This document shows, piece after piece, positions 51,175 to 63,367 of a DNA stretch of 64,000 bases. Origin of the DNA: Typha latifolia. Taxonomy: Eukaryota > Streptophyta > Magnoliopsida > Poales > Typhaceae. The DNA is taken from positions 757,209-821,208 of the forward strand of contig CM034100.1 in assembly GCA_019914945.1 (NCBI GenBank), read 5' to 3'. How positions within the stretch are numbered: position 1 is the stretch's first letter; the number at the start of each line of letters is the position of its first letter. The translations under genes were made by a program, and so were the position numbers. A model generated the notes under the pieces. That model saw only the letters and a program-made list of their open reading frames with translations. It was not told the DNA's origin and did not search any database.

Positions 51175-51201
<27 letters not shown>
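51175..51201. repeat. (GA)n microsatellite upstream of the WOX3-like gene
   Basis: About 13 GA units, 183 bases upstream of the start codon. GA runs in plant promoters and leaders can bind BPC/GAGA factors; such binding here is inference. Confidence 0.85.
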
Positions 51202-51204
<3 letters not shown>

Positions 51205-51813
51205 TACTGCATGCTGATTCAGTACTTATTGTGATCAGAAGGGGCATTGAATGGGTGCTTCAATGGCTTTGAAAACTCACTCTCCCTTTAGTTTTGCTCT
51301 TTTTAACTTTTCTTTTAATGTCTATGCTATGGTTGAAGAGGGGAATGACACGAGGCTCCTCGTAGGCCTTCTTGTCAAGACTTAAGGTGGAAATGTAAAT
51401 AATAAGGTGATGATGACCTGCAACCATGCAAAGCAAAGTTCAACTTAAGCAAGGATATTTCCTCCTCAGATTCCTTTCTATCTTTAACTTCCTATCTACA
51501 GTTTTGTACTGCTATATACACATCTCATGAATCTAGTTTTCAAATGAAGCAGCTAACATCTTATGAACTTATAACAAATGAATGAGAAATACGAGATCTC
51601 TAGCTAAATCTATATAAAAAAAACAGCGCATAGATCCGACAACTGCATGCTTGTAGACACTGACGTCCCACAATCAGAGAATTAAAGTTGGTTAATTTAT
51701 AATGGCATTAAGATACTATCCTTCTGAAACTAAGATATCACATGGACATGTTATCAAATATTTCACAGTGAGCTCTAATGGCTAATTGCAGTCCTTATTG
51801 ATGGTTGGAGGAC

Positions 51814-51816
<3 letters not shown>

Positions 51817-51859
<43 letters not shown>
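51817..51859. repeat. (AT)21 microsatellite
   Basis: Uninterrupted TA/AT run in the intergenic region. Confidence 0.9.
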
Positions 51860-51861
<2 letters not shown>

Positions 51862-54427
51862 CAACATTTAAAAGAGAGCACGAAATCAAACATATAGACA
51901 CCATTTAATTTTCTAAATAAAAATGTAATCCTCACAAATAAAACATATAGTACAAGTGTTCTAAACTTGTAACACTACAAAGCTATACTATGTGAGAGTG
52001 AGAGAGAGATCTAGTTAATAGCTTTTCCCATGCATGAGTTTCCAAGCAATAAGAAATGGATAAGCCATACAAATATAGGGTGCAAATTTCCAAAAAGAAC
52101 AGATCAAGTGAACCCTAGTGAAATCTAAACATATAAGTAGGCAAGGTTAGGGTTTGTCACCTTAGAAATGGAAGTGGGTAATCTAATTGCGTATAGTCAC
52201 GCGTCACAGTCAGAACACTAGCCAGAGGTGAAAAAAGGACTAGTTTGTCTCTATGTTTCATTAATTATTTTCCCTTAAAGCTAGTGATTGTTGCATTATA
52301 TTCAACATATCTATCTATATATATATAGATATATATCTAATGCAGTAGTAATTAGCATCTGCATGTTTTAGCTTTGCCTACGTGCTTTTGTCTTTTCTCG
52401 CGTGATTTGATTGATCATGGAGAAGAGTTGACCAATGAAAAGGGTAAAGAAAAACTATAATTTAACAATCAGAATTATTTTATTTTGTTTTTTTACTTGC
52501 TAATTAATTTCTCTTGAATGAAACAAATGGAATATTGGCAATTAAAGCACATACCAACTTACAATATGGTGAGCATATATATCATACAATGCGACGAGTC
52601 TCAAGCGACCTGCAGGCCAACTTGATCTCGTGTTCCACTATTTGTTATGCAACCGACGTACTTCGCCTTCGATCTCAATGTAGTACAAGGGAGATTAATA
52701 TTTTGGTTTCTCTTAAAACTTATAAAAGGATGGTAATATTATTGGCTTCAAATAATTTATGTGATCTAATGGCATGTATATATACAACAATAATTTCATT
52801 TAGATCATCTTGCTGTCGTTGGTAATTAATTACTAGGCATTAATTGAATAGCCTTAAAGGTCTTAATTACTGCAGGACTTTTTAGCTCGTAAGCCAGCTT
52901 CACAGACCCCTACCTTCCCTATCAAACATTAATATATCCGACTTCGTCCTTTCCATGGTCCCAATTGTACGAAAAAAATTATCGTTATGTCTCTTCCACT
53001 CATTCATTTTGCCTGTCTATCACTTAGTTTATATTTATATATATATATATATATATTAATGGTGAATACCCTCCAGTTGAGTCAAAATCTGCATCTATTT
53101 CTCTTATTTTTTTTTCTCTATTTTTGTGTAACTATATACGTTGCATGCACATGCCAACAAACTATAAACTTGTATATTATTAATTATTACTGAGGTCTAG
53201 CTAGTTAAAGCTAAAAGAAGAAAAGAAAAGAAAAATTGGAAGTTACAAACAACTTGGCTCTTTCTTAGTTTTGCATCTATGCATGCAGTTTTTTTTAGGA
53301 TTTAATATATATTATCCTGATCCACGATGTGACCTCTCCTTCATCACCTCTTAAATCATCTCATTCTCCTCTCCCTCACGCCATCTCCAACGCTTTCCTT
53401 TCCAATAACATTCCAAGTATATATATATATGCATTCAAGCCTCTTTGCCACTAGGGTATGCTCTCACGTGGCATCATAAGTATTGTTACGTACTCTAACG
53501 AAACAACTACAAAGGGAAGTAATTAATGAGACGGCAGCAGTGGAAAAAGCACCACAAAGGCGATGGTACCTCGGAATTCAAACGCCTGCCATCTCTCTCT
53601 CTCTCTACATATAATCTCTCATTCAACTTTCAACGACTAAACTTTTTAAATTTTTGGGACAAGACATGGGAAGTCCAGAGGATAGCATTTGAAAACTTTC
53701 AGAAAGAAAGAAAAAAAAAAAACTGGAACAGGAGTAAAGGATCCGGTAGGTACAGTGGAGATATATGAACCAACCGGTGACCAATGAAAGAATGCATGGT
53801 ATTGGTCGCGGAGTCAACGTACTCACTGTTGGCGCTGACTAAAGTTGCGTGTCCACGTTGACCGAGTAGGGAACTGTCGGGCTGTCGTGAACTAAATGCA
53901 GATGCTTCTATGGCTTCGATCTGCTAATAGATTTGGTTAAGTAGACACGCATGAGGCATGAGCATATGGGGTGGGGAAAGTAAGACAGTTCCTGCTACAT
54001 TGTTGGTCAACCATGCTTCACTATGGTCAACCTTATCATCACTACGAAATCTACGCTTACTCCAAACTTTATAAGCTTTAACTTAATGCCCCTGATGTAA
54101 ATTTAAATGGATATTGAGGACTCGCAGGGTTTGAGTAGCTAACCACGACCACGACTAGAAACAGGAGGCCCAATCCAATAAAATTAACGGGCTAGTGGAG
54201 TTTGGATACGAAAGAGGCCCAATCCAATAAGCTTAATGGGCCCAAAAGGCTACAACTTTTAAAAAATTAAATTAAATTAAACCCCTGTCCGAGTGGGATA
54301 TCATACACACGTGCACGTTACACGTATAATTAATTGACCAATTGGAAAAAAGAAAAAAAAAAGAATTATAGATTAATCGAGGTTTCCGCCTCCACCTCCA
54401 TCTCCACCTCCTGTTTCCGGTCTAACA

Positions 54428-55309
54428 ATGGCGGCCGCTCCTGCGGCCAAAACCCCAAAACCAAACCCTAATCCTACCGGAGAATGGACCCTCGTCCTCC
54501 CACGCCGAATCCGCCGGCTTCCGAATCAAACCCCATACCGTCCCGTCTCCTCCAGCATCCAGACTTTAACCCCATCCCCTCCATTGCCATGGGCTCCTCA
54601 TGATCCCATCGTCGATCCCGCTCGGGTTTCTAATCTCCTCCAAAGGATGCAATCCACCATCGTCCACCTCGAGGGATCCCAGTTCTACCGCCGGTTACTC
54701 TTCCGCTTCAACTCCCCCCAGATCCAGCGCGGCCTTTCTAGGGTTTCTCCAACCCGCATGGTAGTCTACGGAATCGGGAGCATTGAATCCTACGCCATAC
54801 CTCGCCTCCAGCTCGCCCTCGCAGTCCTCCTCCGGCGAGAGATGGGACCCGCTGTGGTTGCCATGGAGGTATTCGACCCGATCCTCTCGGCGACCGAGTG
54901 CGCCGTGGCGGCGGCGCTTGGCTGCGTGGTGGGCGACGTCGACGAGAAGGGCCGGAGAGCGGTGACGGAGTCCACGTTGTTCTATATGCCGCATTGTGAG
55001 GTGGGGTTGTACGATGGACTGCTTGAGGCCAATTGGAAGCCGTCGGCGCTGAATCGGATGATTGTGTTGGGGAATAGCTTCTCGGAGTATGCGAGTTCTG
55101 TTTCGTGGGTAAGGTTGTGTGGTAAGCCAACGGCAGCGGCGAAGACGTCAAGGCATGTGATTGGGGTAAGGAAGTATGTGGAGGAAGTTGGAATGCAGGA
55201 TGGGGGCAAGGTGGATGAGGAAGATAGATTTCTAAAGGCCTTTCATGATACAAGCTGGCATTTTTTTGAGTTGGATGATGACACCCAGATGGATGTGCTA
55301 ATCGAATAA
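54428..55309 (+). CDS. SRR1-like: SRR1-like protein (SENSITIVITY TO RED LIGHT REDUCED 1)
   Basis: Single-exon CDS of 293 residues. Seen: a Pro-rich N-terminus containing GEWTLVLPRRIRR; then the SRR1 domain at about residues 105-235 with MVVYGIGSIESYAIPRLQLA, VAMEVFDPILSATECAVAAA, TLFYMPHCEVGLYDGLLEAN and RMIVLGNSFSEYA; and a C-terminal FLKAFHDTSWHFFELD. Known: Arabidopsis SRR1 acts in phytochrome-B-linked red-light signalling, circadian clock function and flowering time; related domains exist in fungi and animals, where links to heme metabolism are reported. The biochemical activity in plants is not established. The upper part of the gene is GC-rich and the 3' part less so. Start chosen as the first ATG, in GTCTAACAATGGCGGC context. 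Length fits the family. Confidence 0.92.
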   Translation: MAAAPAAKTPKPNPNPTGEWTLVLPRRIRRLPNQTPYRPVSSSIQTLTPSPPLPWAPHDPIVDPARVSNLLQRMQSTIVHLEGSQFYRRLLFRFNSPQIQRGLSRVSPTRMVVYGIGSIESYAIPRLQLALAVLLRREMGPAVVAMEVFDPILSATECAVAAALGCVVGDVDEKGRRAVTESTLFYMPHCEVGLYDGLLEANWKPSALNRMIVLGNSFSEYASSVSWVRLCGKPTAAAKTSRHVIGVRKYVEEVGMQDGGKVDEEDRFLKAFHDTSWHFFELDDDTQMDVLIE

Positions 55310-57634
55310 TATGGTGGTAAGATTTGCTCAATATCTATTTATATCTAAACCTCATAATTTGGAATATCCTATATTATTTTGGTATGATTACTGAATAATT
55401 ATGTTCTACTACTCCTCCGTATGATCGTGATCCTGTTCTATTGCCACTTCAATACTGGAAATGAAACTTGATGCCAAGTGACAGCTGGTTCTCGAACTAC
55501 TGTATAAACGTGAACAGTGTAATCTCTGAAAATGTATTGATAAAACCACTAACATAAACTAGAATTCTGGAAGATCTTTATATTTACTTTCTAACTTCTG
55601 CTGAAGCTTTATATGGTAAATTTTTATAACATCATTGAAGTGTTTGGAGAAAATTTAGATAAAGACTCTTGGAAGAATTTCAATGTTGAATGAACATGTT
55701 GTCGGTAGTACCGAAGGAGCAAATGTGGGTTTTATTTGATATATTTCTCATTGTTATCTCTTATCAATTGATTTTTCAGCTTTGCCATCAACGATCTGCT
55801 ACAAGTTATGGTTCTGTTACGTATCCATATGACCTACTCAAGTTTCTATCACCACACCATTACGGGTGCAGTTAGACTTCTTTGTACATTGTCTACAAAA
55901 TCTGAATCTAAAGTGATAAATTATCACGGTGAATTCTTGTATAGCATCTTTTTGCTCAAACAAAAACTTGTTGTTTTGCTTCCTCTACCCCTTTCATATA
56001 TTGTCCACCATTCTTACCCAGAGTCCCAGGACCAGGAAGCATTTGTTTGGTGTGACATCCTTAAGATCTGCGAGGGCCTTATTCCATCGGACATCCATTT
56101 CACAGGACTGGAATATAGAGCTCGGATGAAGAACTTTTAAAGGGTTATGGCATTTGATGCAGATGCAGTCTATTGACGACGCATTTTCTATGCAAATAAT
56201 GTTGCATTTTGGGTTACCACTTTGCACATCGTAATGACTACCTATCTAATCATTGAAGGTTAACTATTTATAACTTCTATCAAGTTTGTTTTCTTCAACT
56301 CCCAATATACTCTTAATGTTAATTTACATGAAGCTGCAACAGGAATCTGTTGTAAACTTGTAATATAACATTACAATATAAACCTTGAATATCCTTAGAT
56401 AAGTGCATTGCTTGGTTCCCTGGATCATTTGTGGCTTACTATTAGTTTGTTGCATACCTTTTGGCTTGATTGGCTTTACTTTATCTTTACATATTTTGGT
56501 ATATTATTGGATTTGTTTTGGGTATATGACAAGGAACATATATGTTTGCAGATCTACCGGTTTACGGCATATGATGTATGCTGTATTTTCTCTCCTGCAT
56601 ATCATGGCTGCTTTTTGAATGTCAGCACCATTAGCAAATGTGCCTTCTGGTTATTTATCTGTATAGCTTCCTAGGAAAGATCAGATGTCCATCATCACAC
56701 TGGAGGCATTATTGGAGTTTCAGGGTTCAATTTATTAAGTTACACAGTTTTCATCTCTTGTGTAGAGAGGGCAATTAAGTACCAAGATAAATTCTTCTGA
56801 AGTAAATGTTCTGGCTGTCTTACAAATCAGAAAATTAAAAAAGGCCAGCTCCTTCCTGTCCATTAACTTACTTATTGCTGTTGCTGAATTCTTTCCAAGT
56901 AATTTTTTGTTTTCATGTATTCAGTGGTGACATTAAACAATACCCTGATATGCAGTGCTTAGTATTGGGGTAAGTGTAGCAGCTCATGCTTTTATCATGA
57001 CAGAATCATTGAGATAGCCAAAGTGTTCTACAAAGCTATCAGTTAGTCCCACATTTCTAGCACACAATGGCACCTCTGTAAAGCTAAAACTTACCTCAAA
57101 GTGCAGTTGATTGAATTGTGGTTTGTGGGCATGATAATAGTAGGTAAAACAACCATCAATGGATCACCTAATTTCTTATCCTTTATATTGACCACAGAGA
57201 TCCAATGAAGGTCCAGCATCGAGTAAGTTGCCATTCTCTATGGTAGTGAAGTGATAAAATATCGTCTTGAAAAAAAAAATTACATCGAGATTGAAAACTA
57301 TACTAAATTTGCTCGGGCCCAAAATCATAACTAGTAAAGAATGAAACTATTCACTATTATACTAATCGTAAGAGGAAATAATTTACTACAAATATTTCAG
57401 ATTACCAGGTCCGACGGTTTTAGTGAACAGTTTACAAGTTTCCCGCGCTGTCTTCACCCACTCCACACAGCAACGATCCTTACTCTAAATCAGACGGCCC
57501 ATATTATCCATTACTAAATCCTACGGTGAATATTTCCCGAATCATATCGGAAACGATACTGACCTGCGTACATCGTAACGGTCTCGGATATCGGTGTTGG
57601 GTCACCGTCCCCGTTACCTCGTTTCCCTTCCTCT
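55310..57634. other. Intergenic region, no recognisable gene
   Basis: 3' untranslated region of the SRR1-like gene, then AT-rich DNA. Open frames up to 110 codons (55808-56140) have no domain or repeat that I recognise and lie in T-rich sequence. The right end is the NFRKB-like promoter. Confidence 0.5.
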
Positions 57635-57650
57635 CCCCCCCCCCCCCTTC

Positions 57651-57692
<42 letters not shown>
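57635..57692. repeat. C13 run followed by (CT)n in the NFRKB-like promoter/leader
   Basis: Thirteen C (57635-57647), a short interruption, then about 19 CT units to 57692. The flanks to about 57800 are also pyrimidine-rich. Y-patch/CT-rich DNA is common at plant core promoters and leaders. Confidence 0.85.
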
Positions 57693-57694
<2 letters not shown>

Positions 57695-58062
57695 CCCTCC
57701 TCTTTCTCTATCTCTAATTTTCCTTCTTCCCCCCTCTCTTTTTATTTATTTTCTCTTTCTCCCCGTTCTCTCTTTTCCTCTCCCTTTTTATCCCGCTCCT
57801 CTCGCAGCCATCTCCTACTCTCCATCGGACGCCTCGCGTGCGTCCACGTCGTCGTCGTCTTCTTCGCCTCGCTCCTCTACATATTAAACCGCCTCGTACG
57901 GTTAGGGTTTCGAGCTCGCGATCCAATCTCCCCCCCACCCTCCTCCTCGCGGCTGCTCTCTTCTGGTACGATTCCCCTTCTCTCCTGCCTCGAATCGTAG
58001 CTAGGGTTTCGATTTCTCTTTACGATCTGTGGGGGATTCTTTAGGTTTTTCTTGGTGGTGGG

Positions 58063-61000
58063 ATGACGGTGGTGAAGAATAGCGTTAGGGTTTCGAGATT
58101 AGATGGCAATTCCTCCCCTGGGAGTCGATGGGCTGACGAAGACGAAGTCCAGACGGCCTCGGAGGAATCTGAAGCTTTGGCGGCATCTTCGGACGCCGAC
58201 TCTGGCATGGGATCCGACGAGGTCGACGCCTCGGAGCTTGGGGAGGCCGGGGAAGAGATCGTCCAGGTCGGGAACCAGAGCTGCAGCATGCCGCTCGAAT
58301 TGTACGATCTGGCTGACCTTGGCTCGGTGCTTTCACTCGAGACCTGGAATAATTGCCTCACGGAGGAGGAGAGGTTCACGCTCTCGGAGTTACTCCCGGA
58401 TATGGACAAGGAAACCTTTGGGTGGACCCTAAAGGAGCTCTTTACTGGGAAGAATTTCCATTTCGGGAGTCCAATTTCCACTCTTTTCAATCAATTGAAG
58501 GGCGGGATGTGTGACCCCAAGATCATTCTTTATCGCCAGGGTTTGGTTTTCTTTCAGCGGCACAAGCACTACCATCGCCTTCGAGAGTACCAGAATTCGA
58601 TGGTTGGAAGTCTTATTCAGATCAGGGATGCCTGGCAGAATTGTGCAGGTTATGGGATAGAAGAGAGGCTTCGCTTTCTGAATATAATTAGGAATCAGAG
58701 GTCTCTGGGTTATGAGAAGGATGGTGATGCAGAGATGGAGACTGACTTGGAGAGCGACGAGGATTTCGGTGATCAGTTCCGGCAGAAACGGTTCAAGATG
58801 GGTCCTGGACGACCTAATTATGATAAGAAAGAGAACTCAAAGGGAGTGTTGAGGGTTGCTGCTCAGAAGGCTTCTAATCAGGGGCATAGAGCAGGGGTCG
58901 TCCCTCACTCTTTGGCTGTCAAGCATGGTGTGGAGACTAAAGGTAGAGCAGGGTATGATTTGGGAGCTGTCCGAAGAGCTAGACATCAGATGATTGTTGA
59001 TGGTGATATTTTGGAAGGACACGGATATGAGATAGGAAAGCAAGGAGACTGGAATGCAGCACATGGAAGTGAAATGTTCAGGGCAGGATTGACGAAGCCA
59101 GGAAAGAAACAGGAATTTATGACAAGATACAAGAGAGGCACATTTCGAGATGACTACCTAGAAGGCAACGCTGGGTCACCCTATTACCAAGATAAGGGAA
59201 GAAATGCCGATCAATCAGTCACTGTAGCTTCTTATGATCCCCAATCTTTTGACACTCTGAAGAAGAAGTATCCAGGAAGAGAATGGACATATCATGCTAG
59301 AGGAGCTCAGCATCAAGTGATGAAAGGAAATCAGATGGACTGGTTATCTGGTAATCGTCCTGTCCGGCATAATAAAGTGCTCGAAGAAGTAGTCTCCCTA
59401 GATCATTCTGGTAAATCTGATGATTGGAACATTAAAAGGAAAAAATGGAAGGGCGCAGATGAGTATAAAAGCAGGAAAATAAAAGTCGACCATGGTCCAA
59501 ATGTTAGATCATACAAAAATATTTCAGTGAAGATGGATGACTCAAATTTCTCTTCTGAACTCAAAGCAAAAGTATTACAAGGGAAGATCAGGGGTAAATA
59601 TGCTCAGTATGATGGGATGGGCTTGGAGTACTCCAGGGGTGCTAATTTGTTTGCTCAAAGCGAGGAGACAGAATCTGATTCGTCAGAACAAGTTGAGGAG
59701 GGTAAAGCTATTAATACTTCAACAAGGAGGACAGAGTTCTATCCATATGAATCAGTAAAATCGGTTCCTGATTCCAAAAGAGCCAACAGACTTATGGACA
59801 CAGATAAAAAGGTGTATGCTCGTATTCCTCCAGTTGTGGAACCTTATGCTAAGAAGGGGAAGCATAAAGATAACATGATTGAGCCTAGTTATTTGTCTGA
59901 CATTAAATTGATGAAGAAAGGGACTAGTGAAAACTTGCAGCCATCAGTAGTGAAGAGTCATACTGCAGAGAAGAAGCGGAAAGGTATGGTGCATCTGGAT
60001 CATTCTTCGCGGCAAGCAAACTACGCAAATGTCTATGACAGGTCCATGCTGGATGAAAGTGGGGAAATTTTGGATGGAAGTTCCAAATCAGTAGATAATG
60101 AGAGACTCAAGAGCAGATCAGCAGAAAGAGTCCAAGTTTCTGTTGTTCACAATAGTGAGACAGATCATCGTGAAAGGTCAAGTATGCCCCTGCTAGGATG
60201 CAACTCCGCGACGAAGAAGCCAAAAGGAAAGGCTGATGCTTCACAATTAGATGAGTCAGGTGAATCTTTCTACTGGCAGTCAAGTCCAGCCCAGCAAATT
60301 GATAACACCAATATAGTGAGGAAGAAGGGAAAAAGGAAAGCAGGTGCTGGAAATGATGCCTCAATGATGGTGTCTGATCTGGTCATACCAGAAAAGGTAA
60401 CAGTGGATGTGGAGCCTGTGAACCTGCAGAAGAAGCCATTTACACTAATCACGCCTACAATTCACACTGGATTTTCATTCTCCATCATACATCTTCTTTC
60501 TTCTGTCCGTAAGGCTATGGTTACTCATATTGAGGATAGCACACTGGAAAATCATCTTGAGAAGGACAGTGGTAGGCTGAAGTTGAAGAAAGATGAGTGG
60601 AGCAGGATGCATCAAGTATCAACTGGTACATGCCTATCCCAGTCTCATGAGAAAATGGATATAGATACTTCAGAGGATACAGGACAAAACAATTTGTCTT
60701 CTCTCACACTTCAGGAGATTGTCAATCGAGTTAGATCAAACCCAGGAGATCCATGCATCCTTGAAACTCAGGAGCCACTCCAGGATTTAGTACGAGGAGT
60801 GTTGAAAATATTTTCATCTAAGACTGCACCTTTAGGAGCAAAGGGATGGAAGCCGCTTGTGTCCTACGAGAAGTCAAACAAAAGTTGGCCATGGATTGGC
60901 CCACTCACTTCTAGTTCTGATAATGATACTATTGAAGAGGAAACTTCTTCTGAGGCATGGGGTTTACCTCACAAGATGCTTGTGAAGTTGGTTGACGCAT

Positions 61001-61989
61001 TTGCTAATTGGCTAAAAAGTGGTCAAGAGACACTACAGCAGATAGGAAGCCTTCCAGCACCTCCTGCCTCAATGCTTTCAAACTTAGATGAGAAGGAGAG
61101 ATTCAAAGATCTAAGAGCTCAGAAAAGTCTGAACACTATTAGCCCAAGTTCTGATGAAGTAAAAAGATACTTCCGCCATGAGGAACTTCTCAGATACTCA
61201 GTTCCTGACAGGGCATTTTCCTATACTGCCGCCGATGGGAAAAAATCTATTGTTGCTCCCCTTAGAAGAGGAGGTGGAAAGCCAACTTCGAAAGCTCGGG
61301 ACCATTTCATGCTTAAGCCTGACCGCCCACCACATGTTACTATTCTTTGTCTTGTAAGGGATGCAGCAGCCAGGTTGCCTGGGAGTATTGGAACAAGAGC
61401 AGATGTTTGTACACTGATAAGGGATTCACAGTATATTGTCGAAGACGTCTCTGATGCACAAGTTAACCAGGTTGTCAGTGGGGCTTTGGATCGATTGCAT
61501 TATGAACGTGATCCATGTGTACAGTTTGATGCTGATAGGAAATTGTGGGTTTACCTGCACAGAGATAGAGAGGAAGAAGATTTTGAGGATGATGGCACCT
61601 CATCTACTAAAAAGTGGAAAAGACAAAGGAGAGATGCTACAGATCCTTTGGACAATGTACAGGCAACTGGAGACCCAGCTGTTGGTGTTTCTTCTGCTGG
61701 GTATTATTGTGATACTGATCTTAATGTTGATTTATCATCTGTCAGAGAAGAGAACTCTGAACTTGTTTATAATGATATGAGGCCAGAAATGGAGAACATG
61801 AAGTCACTTAATGACACAGCACAAGGCAACAGGAGTTCTGACAACTCTGGAAGCTGGGAGCCGCTTCAGTTGAATTCCTTGCAGGAAAATAAGATGCTAT
61901 GTCAAGAGAACTCCACCAATGAAGATTTCGATGATGGGTCATTTAGTAGGGAGAGGCAACTTGGGCTATTGAGTACAAGCTTATTGTGA
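58063..61989 (+). CDS. NFRKB-like subunit of the INO80 chromatin-remodelling complex
   Basis: Intronless CDS of 1308 residues; start is the first ATG in GGTGGGATGACGG context. Seen: an acidic N-terminus; a DEUBAD-type domain (about residues 78-195) containing PLELYDLADLGSVLSLETWN, LTEEERFTLSELLPD and FGSPISTLFNQLKGG; a long charged low-complexity middle (about 220-850); and a C-terminal winged-helix-like region (about 1080-1175) with RPPHVTILCLVRDAAARLPG, GTRADVCTLIRDSQY and VNQVVSGALDRLHYERDPCV. This is the layout of NFRKB, a metazoan INO80 subunit (called INO80G), whose DEUBAD domain holds the deubiquitinase UCH37 inactive; plant homologues are assigned to INO80 by homology and proteomics. 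Role: nuclear, chromatin remodelling. Telo-box-like TTAGGGTTT (about 57902) and TAGGGTTTCG (about 58002) lie in the leader, as is common in plant housekeeping genes. Confidence 0.9.
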   Translation: MTVVKNSVRVSRLDGNSSPGSRWADEDEVQTASEESEALAASSDADSGMGSDEVDASELGEAGEEIVQVGNQSCSMPLELYDLADLGSVLSLETWNNCLTEEERFTLSELLPDMDKETFGWTLKELFTGKNFHFGSPISTLFNQLKGGMCDPKIILYRQGLVFFQRHKHYHRLREYQNSMVGSLIQIRDAWQNCAGYGIEERLRFLNIIRNQRSLGYEKDGDAEMETDLESDEDFGDQFRQKRFKMGPGRPNYDKKENSKGVLRVAAQKASNQGHRAGVVPHSLAVKHGVETKGRAGYDLGAVRRARHQMIVDGDILEGHGYEIGKQGDWNAAHGSEMFRAGLTKPGKKQEFMTRYKRGTFRDDYLEGNAGSPYYQDKGRNADQSVTVASYDPQSFDTLKKKYPGREWTYHARGAQHQVMKGNQMDWLSGNRPVRHNKVLEEVVSLDHSGKSDDWNIKRKKWKGADEYKSRKIKVDHGPNVRSYKNISVKMDDSNFSSELKAKVLQGKIRGKYAQYDGMGLEYSRGANLFAQSEETESDSSEQVEEGKAINTSTRRTEFYPYESVKSVPDSKRANRLMDTDKKVYARIPPVVEPYAKKGKHKDNMIEPSYLSDIKLMKKGTSENLQPSVVKSHTAEKKRKGMVHLDHSSRQANYANVYDRSMLDESGEILDGSSKSVDNERLKSRSAERVQVSVVHNSETDHRERSSMPLLGCNSATKKPKGKADASQLDESGESFYWQSSPAQQIDNTNIVRKKGKRKAGAGNDASMMVSDLVIPEKVTVDVEPVNLQKKPFTLITPTIHTGFSFSIIHLLSSVRKAMVTHIEDSTLENHLEKDSGRLKLKKDEWSRMHQVSTGTCLSQSHEKMDIDTSEDTGQNNLSSLTLQEIVNRVRSNPGDPCILETQEPLQDLVRGVLKIFSSKTAPLGAKGWKPLVSYEKSNKSWPWIGPLTSSSDNDTIEEETSSEAWGLPHKMLVKLVDAFANWLKSGQETLQQIGSLPAPPASMLSNLDEKERFKDLRAQKSLNTISPSSDEVKRYFRHEELLRYSVPDRAFSYTAADGKKSIVAPLRRGGGKPTSKARDHFMLKPDRPPHVTILCLVRDAAARLPGSIGTRADVCTLIRDSQYIVEDVSDAQVNQVVSGALDRLHYERDPCVQFDADRKLWVYLHRDREEEDFEDDGTSSTKKWKRQRRDATDPLDNVQATGDPAVGVSSAGYYCDTDLNVDLSSVREENSELVYNDMRPEMENMKSLNDTAQGNRSSDNSGSWEPLQLNSLQENKMLCQENSTNEDFDDGSFSRERQLGLLSTSLL

Positions 61990-63367
61990 ATAGTTTACAG
62001 TCCTTTATTGCATATGCTGTTTATGCCAAGCCACCAACTTGGGTAGTAGTTAGAAAAGGAGAAGTCATTATATGTCATCAAATGCTATCCAGTCTTCGAA
62101 TTACATAGATTTACTTGATTCATATCATTCTGCTGATTCCGCTTTGATTGATGTATTTTCCTAGTTACTGTGCTGCTCCCTTTAAACTGCTACTTCAAGT
62201 AAAATAGACTTGTGCACATGATAGAAGTTATAGGTGAATGCTTTGACTCAAGAAGTTACTTCTTTTTTTTTTTTCAATATACGGATAGGATGCACTTTCA
62301 CTCAGACTGGAGAATGGTAGCTCTTCTATTGTGGTGCTTGTTTTTTGTTCCACTCGCTTGATTGCATCATGCATACGCTTTATTTTTTCCTTGTATTTGT
62401 GCCTAGCTTCATTCCAATTCTAGTTAAGTAGAAGCCAATTCCAATGAGATCAATTTACTGTGTAAACAAGGTGAGTGTATGTGAAAGAGAGGGAGAAGTG
62501 CTCAACAATATGACAGTTCTGTACTTGCTGGTGCATTTGATCTGATGGAAGAGCTTTGGTGTTTGGTGGTTCGTTTTATTTTTGTTGTTCTTTTAGAGAG
62601 ATGTTTGTCATTTTTCCACCATTGTTTTGTACTTTTATTTCTCCAGGAATAGCATAAAAGCAAGTTAATAATAGTACATTTTGTGCTTGCCAATCATCAA
62701 AGGTTTAGGCAGACAACCAACTGTGAAGGGATCCCTGCATCCAGATTAATGTATTAATTATTAAGGCTTTAATAACTGAATAGAAACGTTTATTGTGACA
62801 CTGGGGCACCTTCATCACCCAAGTAGAGGTAGAGAGGCAACTTCATTTTTAAAAATGCCAAGAATTTGTACACAATCAGATAGAGGCAATTTAATTCCGT
62901 GACAATTGTAGTTTACTTTTTCTGTTGTAAGACTTTGATCATTTTCATACGAAGGTTCCAAATAATGGCAGTGCACATCAGCTTAGCAGTTAATCTTAGC
63001 AATTAATAGTAGCTATGCAATTTCAGTGCAGTTAATCGTGGAAAATGGACAAATAATGGCAGTGCACATCAGCTTAGCAGTTAATAGTAGCTATGTAATT
63101 ACCCTAATTGTGCTTACAGTACAAGCAATATAATCAAATAAAGGCACGAAATATAAGAGAGCTCAAACTTGATCTCTATAAATATATTACATGTAGAAGC
63201 AATCATGCAATAGAACTTCCCTGCTGATCTTTGCAAGTAGATCAGGCCTGGGATAAGAAAACCATCAACAAATAAAATAACGAATGAGATTACTAAAGAT
63301 TACAGCTTTTATATTCTGTACATGCCCTTGACGAGTTACCACCTATTTAGAATCATTTCCCCACCCA
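61990..63367. other. Convergent 3' flanks of NFRKB-like and kinesin genes
   Basis: No coding signal recognised. The 3' untranslated regions of both genes lie at the two ends. A 35-base direct repeat sits near 62960-63100. Confidence 0.6.
62960..63100. repeat. Direct repeat, 35 identical bases about 91 bp apart
   Basis: AAATAATGGCAGTGCACATC... occurs at about 62960 and 63051, identical over about 35 bases. After it, both copies continue with AATAGTAGCTATG, which in the first copy is displaced by a short insertion. A local tandem duplication with a small internal change. Confidence 0.8.

Larger units (their letters stand above)
50993..54427. other. 3.4 kb intergenic region between divergent WOX3-like and SRR1-like genes
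   Basis: AT-rich with simple repeats and no recognisable gene. It contains (GA)n at 51175-51201, (AT)n at 51817-51859, an AT palindrome near 52312-52337 and an AT run near 53036-53056. Developmental WOX genes often have large regulatory regions, so part of this may be WOX3 control DNA (inference). The last 100 bases are the SRR1-like leader. Confidence 0.55.

Noticed and set aside
54738..55331. 197-codon antisense open frame over the SRR1-like gene
   Set aside because: Pro/Ser/Arg-rich shadow with no domain; the plus-strand frame has clear SRR1 motifs.
55808..56140. 110-codon open frame downstream of the SRR1-like gene
   Set aside because: T-rich, no domain; most likely 3' flank.
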